NCBI GenBank assembly: GCA_002396085.1
Contig: DGWI01000012.1
Coordinates: 16,853-80,852 of the forward strand
Length of the DNA: 64,000 bases
Reading direction: 5' to 3'
Source: Porphyromonadaceae bacterium UBA4262
GTDB lineage: Bacteria; Bacteroidota; Bacteroidia; Bacteroidales; Muribaculaceae
Part shown: positions 58,011 through 64,000 of the stretch, piece by piece
Position numbering within the stretch: position 1 is the stretch's first letter
How the letters are laid out: the number at the start of each line of letters is the position of its first letter
The notes under the pieces: model-generated
Database searches by the model: none
Told to the model about the DNA's origin: nothing
The model's input: only the letters and a program-made list of their open reading frames with translations
Program-made: the position numbers and the translations under genes

Positions 58011-58619
58011 TTACCAGGGGTAGGTGTCAATCTGGCTGTGGAAGTTTGCCTTTATGGACTCAAACCCACGGAGCAGGTCGGCAGCGACAGCCTTGCCATT
58101 CTTGTCCAACTTAATCATAGGGTCAAGTTCGCCATCACCCACAGGTCCTATTTTCTCTGGAATCTGCTTGATGAGTTTGCCCTTGTCGAAGTAGAAGCGG
58201 TACTCCAACTTCTTGCCGTCCTCGCCTAACTGCGTGGAGACATACATGAACATCGGCTCCTCGGTCTGGACATCAAAGAGATACTCTCGGTTGAAGATGT
58301 AGATGCCACTGTTCATCGTATTATAGCTGGTGACATAGTAGAGTATGGGCTTGAGCATATAGTCCTCGTTCTCGTCGTCGGTCCAGTAAAAGGTGTCCCT
58401 AAACTTCGCCAGTCCCGTGCCGGGATACATGCGGTTGTAGGTTATGGTCAGTTGATCAACCTTATTGGCATCGTCGTCGTAGGGCTGATTCTTCATCAGG
58501 TTCAGTCGCTCAGCATATGCCTTTCGGATGACTTTAATGCGATCGTCAACGCTCTTCTGTGCGCTCATGCCCAGCGCCATGGCTGCCAGGCAGAACAATA
58601 GGATCAGTTTTCGTGTCAT
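58011..58619 (-). CDS. Exported protein of unknown function
   Basis: A 202-residue protein; the ATG at 58619 starts a good signal peptide (TRKLILLFCLAAMALGMSAQ), so an in-frame ATG at 58649 is less likely. The mature protein has a charged helical start (DRIKVIRKAYAERLNLMKN) and a strand-rich middle (YNRMYPGTGLAKFRDTFYWTDDENEDYMLKPILYYVTSYN). It is not recognised by family. Monocistronic between the hairpins at 57855-57991 and the tRNA-His terminator. Confidence 0.78.
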   Translation of the reverse strand: MTRKLILLFCLAAMALGMSAQKSVDDRIKVIRKAYAERLNLMKNQPYDDDANKVDQLTITYNRMYPGTGLAKFRDTFYWTDDENEDYMLKPILYYVTSYNTMNSGIYIFNREYLFDVQTEEPMFMYVSTQLGEDGKKLEYRFYFDKGKLIKQIPEKIGPVGDGELDPMIKLDKNGKAVAADLLRGFESIKANFHSQIDTYPW

Positions 58620-58684
58620 AGTTATGTAGTGTTGGTTTAATCGCTGCAAAGTTCAGAAAAAAAATCGTAAAAAGCAAAATCTGC

Positions 58685-58719
58685 ACAAAAAAAGAGGTTG
58701 GCTTGATACCAACCTCTTC
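58685..58719 (-). terminator. Terminator of tRNA-His
   Basis: Minus-strand GAGGTTGG, a 7-nt loop and CCAACCTC are followed by TTTTTTT, 8 bp after the tRNA end. Confidence 0.92.
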
Positions 58720-58726
58720 ATGTTAG

Positions 58727-58801
<75 letters not shown>

Positions 58802-58820
58802 ATGTTTCGTTTTGCGACTG

Positions 58821-58852
58821 CAAAGGTAATATCATTTTCTGAACTGAGCAAA
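58821..58852 (-). promoter_or_regulatory. Promoter of tRNA-His
   Basis: Minus-strand TTTG (58849-58852), 20-bp spacer and TACCTTTG (58821-58828) fit the consensus; the start is about 12 nt upstream of the tRNA 5' end. Confidence 0.82.
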
Positions 58853-58880
58853 TCTTTCGCGCATTTTTTGCGAAAAAACA

Positions 58881-60032
58881 CTATTCTATGAGATTTCCCA
58901 TAGCATAGACTGCCTTCAGTTCACAATTATCGTCCAAAATAAGGATGTCGGCATCCTTGCCGCGTTGCAAGCTGCCCTTGCGGTCATAGATGCCCATGAT
59001 GCGCGCCGGAGTTTCGCTGGCCATACGCACAGCATCGTTCATCGGAATACCCGCCTGCATGACCATGGTGCGAATGAGTCGGTCCATCGTTGCAATCGAG
59101 CCTGCCAGTGCCGAGCGATCCGACAATTTGCACACACCGTCCTCAATGATGACACGCGGGTCAAAAGCCTTGTCGCTGTCGCTATCGGTCACTGCCAAGG
59201 CATCGGTCACCAGTGCTGTACGCTCGACACCCTTCATGCGATGCACCAGCCTCAAGATGGGCAACGGCACATGTATGCCATCGGCTATGACCTCCACGCT
59301 CATGCCATCAAGCAGATAGATGCTCTCGACCGTTCCTGCATGCTTGAACTCACGCACATTGTGGAATCCTGGCATGCCGTTGTAGAAGTGCGTAGCATGG
59401 GTATATCCCGCATCATAGGCTGCTTTGACCTCAGGGTACTCAGCAGCAGTGTGTCCTATCGATGCCAACACGCCCTTGCTGGTAATGTAGCGACCAAACT
59501 CCAACGCTCCAGGCAGCTCGGGAGCAGCATCCCATCGACGCACACACTCAAAGTCCTCGATGATGTGCACAAACTCCTGCTGGTCGGGCAGACGGATGAT
59601 TTCGGGCATCTGAGCCCCGGCCTTGCGGGGGTTGAAATAGGGTCCCTCAAGGTGCAGTCCCATGATGGGGGTGCCCGGCTCGCGCATCAGGTTGTCGCAG
59701 GTCTCACACGCCGCCTCCATCATCGGCAATGTCGATGATGACAACGTGGGGAAGATGGCAGTCGTTCCGTGACGCATGTGCGTACGGACGGCTGTCAGGA
59801 ATGCCTCCTCGGTACCCTCCATGAAGTCACTGCCACCACCACCATGGCAATGAAGTTCGATGCCTCCAGGCACGACATTCATTCCATGAGCATCGATGGC
59901 ACGGTCAGCCTTGTCGATGACATTGCTGCTGCGCGTCACCTCGACAATGCGTCCGTCCGAGAACGTCACCGACCCCTGATTAACCCACCCCTCAGGTGTG
60001 AGAATATGTCCATTGTAGATTTGAGTTAACAT
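58881..60032 (-). CDS. nagA: N-acetylglucosamine-6-phosphate deacetylase
   Basis: The 383-residue amidohydrolase-fold enzyme removes the acetyl group of GlcNAc-6-phosphate in amino sugar and peptidoglycan recycling. Metal and substrate motifs are PGGIELHCHGGGGSDFMEGTEEAF near residues 56-79, GLHLEGPYFNPRKAGAQ near 125, SIGHTAAEYPEV near 193, THFYNGMPGFHNVREF near 215, and the catalytic Asp in ALVTDALAVT near 275. Length is standard. nagB is not nearby. A -7 element TATTTTTG is at 60066-60073. Confidence 0.95.
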   Translation of the reverse strand: MLTQIYNGHILTPEGWVNQGSVTFSDGRIVEVTRSSNVIDKADRAIDAHGMNVVPGGIELHCHGGGGSDFMEGTEEAFLTAVRTHMRHGTTAIFPTLSSSTLPMMEAACETCDNLMREPGTPIMGLHLEGPYFNPRKAGAQMPEIIRLPDQQEFVHIIEDFECVRRWDAAPELPGALEFGRYITSKGVLASIGHTAAEYPEVKAAYDAGYTHATHFYNGMPGFHNVREFKHAGTVESIYLLDGMSVEVIADGIHVPLPILRLVHRMKGVERTALVTDALAVTDSDSDKAFDPRVIIEDGVCKLSDRSALAGSIATMDRLIRTMVMQAGIPMNDAVRMASETPARIMGIYDRKGSLQRGKDADILILDDNCELKAVYAMGNLIE

Positions 60033-60065
60033 TCTCTACTGTGCGTCTAGTCTAAAATTCTTTTG

Positions 60066-60073
60066 CAAAAATA
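60066..60073 (-). promoter_or_regulatory. -7 element of nagA
   Basis: Minus-strand TATTTTTG lies 34 bp before the nagA start. The -33 element is weak. The rest of the 60033-60282 gap between the divergent nagA and dockerin genes is AT-rich and shows no other clear signal. Confidence 0.55.
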
Positions 60074-60282
60074 ACATGATTTTTGATAGCTCGCACACAA
60101 AATAAACATTATTTTTGTATTATTGACAATATTTTAGAAAATCACCAATACTAGCCCCAGTCGTTGACACAAGCCATCTCATCGTCCTAAGACTTAAATT
60201 TAACACTTTAAACGCTTGCATAAGTCAAATATTGTAACTAACTTAGCGCCAAAATCAATTAGAACCCATTAAAGCCTAACTT

Positions 60283-61668
60283 ATGAACAAATCATTACTT
60301 TTCATGGCCCTTATGGCCTGTGTGTGCCTCAACACTTGGGGCGCAATCGACAATCAGCAATATGCCACCATCAATGGCATCAACATTGCCAACCAGTGGA
60401 TTTATGACCGTGTGCACACCCCTGCAGCCTATGTCGCTGACGCCATCTGCAACCAACGTGCCCGTACAGCTACTATGATTGGTGACAAAATCTATGTAGG
60501 CCGCAGCGAGGAGAAACTCGTTATCATCGGCAACGACTCCATCTCACAGTCGGTGCTGCACCGTTTCAGTGCCATCGACGGCTCTCCCCTACCCGATCTT
60601 GAACTGACTCTTAACGGTGCCCCCTACGGCCGCTTCTTGGGAGTGGCCAGCGTGGGCCGCGACCACTTCGGTCACCTGTGGGTGGCACCCATGACCAGTA
60701 ATGTGCAGGCCACCGTTCCTGTCTATATGGTCAACACTGAGACGGGTGAACTGACTCTAATTGTAGAGATGGACAAGGGCGAGGCTCCGCAACGCACCGA
60801 CTATGTCGATGTGATGGGCGACATCACGCTTGAGCAGGCCGAATGTAACATCATGACCGTTGCCGGATCAACTGCCGATCCAGGATTCCCCACGGTCTAT
60901 CGCATGCATGCCGATCAGGGAGGTGACTGGGAAGGAGGGTTCGAGGGCGATCCTTATCTTGACTTTATCGATTTCTTTCCCGAGAAGAAGACCGGCTTCA
61001 GTCTAGCCCCAGTGGTCAAGATGGTGCAGCAGTCCGAGGACGACTATAGCGGTGAATTGTTCTATATCGACTGCTTTGATGCAGCACCCGTGCTCTACGA
61101 CATCAACGGCAGTATCATCGACACGTTTGAGAATGTAGACCTAATGCTTGTGCCGCAAACCACCCCCAATGGATGTGCCGAGTTCGCGCTAGACGGACGC
61201 AATTTCTTTGTCTATGTGCGCGCCGACATGAATGGCAATGGTCATGGTTGCCAAGCCAACATCTGCGAAATGGGCGAAGGGCAGACCTTTGAAGGAATGC
61301 AGAAGTACTGGGAGATTCCCGCCGACTCGCTGGGCAAGGTCAACGACTCGGGCCTGCGCGTGCATTGCTTTGCCATCGACAAGGGTGTTGACGAAGGCGG
61401 TAATGAGGTGGTCACCCTGTTCACCTTCAAAGCCTACAACGGCATGGCCGTCTACAAGATAGGCAAGGGTGTGACACCCAACAATCCCCAGCCTGGCATA
61501 CATGGCGACGTGACGGGTGATGACAAAGTTGATATTGCCGATGTTAATGCGGTAATCAACATGATGCTGGGCAAAGCAGAGCGGACCACTGCCGGCGATG
61601 TGACAGGAGACGGCACCATTGATATCGCAGACGTAAATGCGGTGATCAATCTCGTGCTAGGAAAATGA
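60283..61668 (+). CDS. Secreted protein with C-terminal dockerin-like repeats
   Basis: The 461-residue protein has a signal peptide (NKSLLFMALMACVCLNTWG). The body (residues 25-400) has beta-propeller-like strands, e.g. TATMIGDKIYVGRSEEKLVII and FGHLWVAPMTSNVQATVPVYMVN, resembling DUF4623-type domains, without a catalytic motif I can name. Residues about 407-461 are two type I dockerin-like repeats, GDVTGDDKVDIADVNAVINM and GDVTGDGTIDIADVNAVINL, with calcium-binding Asp/Asn at the EF-hand-like positions. It probably belongs to the extracellular or surface proteome and precedes a second dockerin protein. Confidence 0.83.
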   Translation: MNKSLLFMALMACVCLNTWGAIDNQQYATINGINIANQWIYDRVHTPAAYVADAICNQRARTATMIGDKIYVGRSEEKLVIIGNDSISQSVLHRFSAIDGSPLPDLELTLNGAPYGRFLGVASVGRDHFGHLWVAPMTSNVQATVPVYMVNTETGELTLIVEMDKGEAPQRTDYVDVMGDITLEQAECNIMTVAGSTADPGFPTVYRMHADQGGDWEGGFEGDPYLDFIDFFPEKKTGFSLAPVVKMVQQSEDDYSGELFYIDCFDAAPVLYDINGSIIDTFENVDLMLVPQTTPNGCAEFALDGRNFFVYVRADMNGNGHGCQANICEMGEGQTFEGMQKYWEIPADSLGKVNDSGLRVHCFAIDKGVDEGGNEVVTLFTFKAYNGMAVYKIGKGVTPNNPQPGIHGDVTGDDKVDIADVNAVINMMLGKAERTTAGDVTGDGTIDIADVNAVINLVLGK

Positions 61669-61732
61669 CAGTCACGCTAGAGGCACAAGACGATCAAGGT
61701 GTCGCTGTGCCTCTTAATAAAAACACAAGACA

Positions 61733-64000
61733 ATGAGACTGTATTTAACTTTTCTGATATGGATTGCTGCAGTGGCATTGACCACCAATGCTCGCGACCA
61801 GTGGACACTTGACGGCAAGACCTACGATGTGGACACACTCATCTATCCACACCCAGTGGGACCGGGCGCAGAGTTTGCACAATATGACCTGCCAGCGTTT
61901 CCGCTCAAGGTGAGCGTGATGACACTGGATCTAAGCAACCCCTACATTGCGCTTGAGTCGTGGCTGGGCAGCAACCGCTCGGTGGGGTGTGAGACCCCAG
62001 TGAGTGTAGTCAATCGCATGAAATCGGCTGGCCGTGAGGTGACAGGTGCTATCAACGGTGACTTTTACCGCACGGCACCCAGCGACCAGGTTGGTGTTCC
62101 CACCTCAGGCCAGATCACTAATGGCCAAGTATTGATCACGCCTGCTGGTCGAGCCAGTTTTGCCCTTGACGAGAACTACAAGCCTTATATTGACCGCATT
62201 GACTTCAAAGGCACTTATACACATAATGGCACGACCACCACAATCGCCAAGTTGAACGACCCCGAGAATTCCGGTGCCAACCGCACCATCCTCTACACCG
62301 AGGCATACGGTCCAAGCACTTACACATGCTCCAGCGGCAAACTGGTGCTACTTGCCCCACAGGACGCGCCTTTCAAGTGGCATCACCAGGGCACTGAGCA
62401 TTGCGTGGTCGAGCAGGTGGTGGATGCAACAGGTGCAGCCATCCCCATTCCCTCAGGCAAAGCCTACCTGTGGATGCAGGGCGACCATGCCACCAAAGCC
62501 GGAGCGATGCAAGTGGGCGACGAGGTTGACATTGCCTTCCATGTGAGCCTGCGCCAGCATCCCGACCAAGACATCGCGTTCAAGGAGATGGTAGGCGGCA
62601 GCGATCATCTGATCATGCGCGACGGCGTGTTTCTAGAAGACTGGGCCGAGCGTCATCCACGCACTTGCATCGGCATGAGCGCCGACAGTACACGCCTGTT
62701 CTTTGTGGTTATCGATGGACGTTGGGTACAGAGCATGGGGGTCACGCTCAAGGAGGCCGCTGGCATCTTCACCGCGCTCGGAGCCGCGCATGCGGTTAAT
62801 CTGGACGGTGGTGGATCGAGTTGCATGGTGGTCAACGACGAGGTGGTCAATCATCCTAGCGACGGCTCGGTGCGAGCTGTGGGCAACGGACTGACGGTCT
62901 TTGCCACGTCGCCTGCCGATGACAACATCGGCAGGCTCCACTTCGAGCCTCGCTGCTACAATGTGTCGGTCTCGGCCAATTTGCGCTTCGCCGTCTGGGG
63001 CTATAACCGCTATGGTGTGCTCAAGACTCGCAATATCGACGGTTGCACATTCGCTTGCGATCCACAGGTGGGACACTTCACTGCCGACGGCACATTCATC
63101 GCCTCGGCCACACCAGCCATCGGCAAAATCTATGCTTCACTGGGCGATACGCTCGTCACCGAACAGCAAGTGTGCATTGTCAATGCCACTCACTCGTTGC
63201 GCTGCGACAGCGTGGTCATCGATGACACGCACCCATATCTTATCGAGGTTCTGGGCAGCAGTGGATACAACAACGATCTGGTCGACCCGCACATCATTCA
63301 GTGGACAGTAGATGACCCTAGTGTGTGCCGTATCGATGATTCTTGCACGCTGCAGGCTGTAGCCGATGGGCGAACAACTGTCACAGGTGTGGGCCACAAC
63401 TTCAACGAGACACTTGTGGTGCGCGTCGAGAAGCCCAAGGCTGCCGTAACTACCGTCGAGAACGCACCCATTGATCCCGATACCTGGACGGTGACGCAGA
63501 GCGGTGGCAAGAACCGTGTGGTCACAGCGCTGGACAATGGCATGCGTATCACATTCACTGGAGCCTCGTCGCGAAATCCTTATATCCGACTGAGCAAGCG
63601 CATTCAACTATGGGGACTGCCACAAGCCATCAGGCTGCGCATCTGCCCTGGCGATTTAACGCTAGGACGCATCACATTCTCGACTCAACAGAATGAGGGG
63701 TCACAGATCCTGTCGCACATTGACGAGCCAGTTATCGACGGCGACCAGATGGTCTATACACTGCCCACCAGCGACTGGTGTAACGCTGCCGACCTGGGTA
63801 TCTACCCGCTAGGACTGGTCTACATCAACCTGGCCATGGACTCGCCCATTAGCGGCCAGGACTACACACTCGACATTCCTGGCATTGAGTTGCTCTACGA
63901 TATGCCACAACCCTGGATTCACCCGTGCGATATAGATCACGATGGCCAGGTCGACATCACCGATGTCAATCTGGCCATTAATGCCATGTTGGGCAAGAGT
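61733..64000 (+). CDS. Phosphodiester glycosidase (NAGPA-like) with dockerin, 3' end cut
   Basis: The frame opens at ATG 61733 and runs off the window (756 codons seen). After a signal peptide (RLYLTFLIWIAAVALTTNA), residues about 60-380 match the phosphodiester glycosidase/NAGPA family: GAINGDFYRTA near 104, TCIGMSADSTRLFFVVIDGR near 303, and the hallmark AVNLDGGGSSCMVVN near 350, typical of enzymes that uncover GlcNAc-1-phosphodiesters. Strand-rich modules follow, and the last visible part begins a dockerin repeat (CDIDHDGQVDITDVNLAINA). It is 64 bp after the preceding dockerin gene and probably co-transcribed. Confidence 0.85.
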   Translation, partial: MRLYLTFLIWIAAVALTTNARDQWTLDGKTYDVDTLIYPHPVGPGAEFAQYDLPAFPLKVSVMTLDLSNPYIALESWLGSNRSVGCETPVSVVNRMKSAGREVTGAINGDFYRTAPSDQVGVPTSGQITNGQVLITPAGRASFALDENYKPYIDRIDFKGTYTHNGTTTTIAKLNDPENSGANRTILYTEAYGPSTYTCSSGKLVLLAPQDAPFKWHHQGTEHCVVEQVVDATGAAIPIPSGKAYLWMQGDHATKAGAMQVGDEVDIAFHVSLRQHPDQDIAFKEMVGGSDHLIMRDGVFLEDWAERHPRTCIGMSADSTRLFFVVIDGRWVQSMGVTLKEAAGIFTALGAAHAVNLDGGGSSCMVVNDEVVNHPSDGSVRAVGNGLTVFATSPADDNIGRLHFEPRCYNVSVSANLRFAVWGYNRYGVLKTRNIDGCTFACDPQVGHFTADGTFIASATPAIGKIYASLGDTLVTEQQVCIVNATHSLRCDSVVIDDTHPYLIEVLGSSGYNNDLVDPHIIQWTVDDPSVCRIDDSCTLQAVADGRTTVTGVGHNFNETLVVRVEKPKAAVTTVENAPIDPDTWTVTQSGGKNRVVTALDNGMRITFTGASSRNPYIRLSKRIQLWGLPQAIRLRICPGDLTLGRITFSTQQNEGSQILSHIDEPVIDGDQMVYTLPTSDWCNAADLGIYPLGLVYINLAMDSPISGQDYTLDIPGIELLYDMPQPWIHPCDIDHDGQVDITDVNLAINAMLGKS

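Overview
The window reads as chromosomal DNA of a GC-rich member of the Bacteroidales, most likely Prevotellaceae or a close relative. The evidence is Bacteroidetes promoters (TTTG, about 20 bp, TAnnTTTG) instead of Shine-Dalgarno-centred starts, many Bacteroidetes-restricted families (DUF4301, DUF4421, DUF4492, DUF5715, DUF6242/DUF6089, BT4734-type VirE_N/DUF3987), a type IX secretion C-terminal domain, dockerin proteins, and the block DUF6242-DUF6089-uppS-bamA-ompH.

Layout. 56-757: an ABC ATPase. 8786-851 (minus): a branched-chain amino acid operon, leader peptide/attenuator - leuA - leuC - leuD - second isopropylmalate/citramalate synthase - leuB - TPR protein - DUF5715. 12648-8841 (minus): an accessory-looking module of two unknown genes and a VirE_N/P-loop ATPase, preceded by 650 bp of repeats, palindromes and hairpins. 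14790-13273: DUF4301. 20030-14941 (minus): a five-gene operon (Gfo/Idh/MocA oxidoreductase, DUF4421, DUF1460, DUF1232, FAD oxidoreductase). 20123-23414 (plus): membrane protein, bifunctional hisB, phosphoethanolamine transferase.

41190-23423 (minus) is a 17-gene biosynthetic cluster of the aryl polyene/flexirubin type: ketoreductase, three ketosynthase proteins (one fused to a chain-length-factor-like domain), two free ACPs and one ACP fused to an MMPL exporter, a dehydratase-like hotdog protein, thioesterase, O-methyltransferase, LpxL-type and PlsC-type acyltransferases (the latter fused to a GT2 domain), an AMP ligase, an esterase, a small DMT-type membrane protein and two unknown exported proteins. 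Two good promoters (41159-41190, 39213-39244) drive it.

46499-41271 (minus): a PKD/T9SS surface protein, DUF4492, cydA and cydB (cytochrome bd). 47073-46600: a small lipoprotein. 49207-47264: an unusual lipoprotein joining a nucleoside-hydrolase-like domain to a P-loop kinase domain. 50160-49303: prmC. 50322-57831 (plus): outer-membrane biogenesis genes with three consecutive OmpH/Skp paralogues. Then an unknown exported protein, tRNA-His, nagA, and two secreted dockerin proteins, the second (phosphodiester glycosidase) cut by the window end.

A recurrent theme is short-period (7-9 bp) tandem repeats between genes and dispersed palindromic elements, several of which have run into coding sequence: a 37-bp repeat forms the acidic linker of the VirE_N ATPase, a palindromic element forms the C-terminus of a ketosynthase, and an octamer repeat forms the last residues of a thioesterase. 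No insertion sequence, CRISPR array, rRNA or origin was seen.
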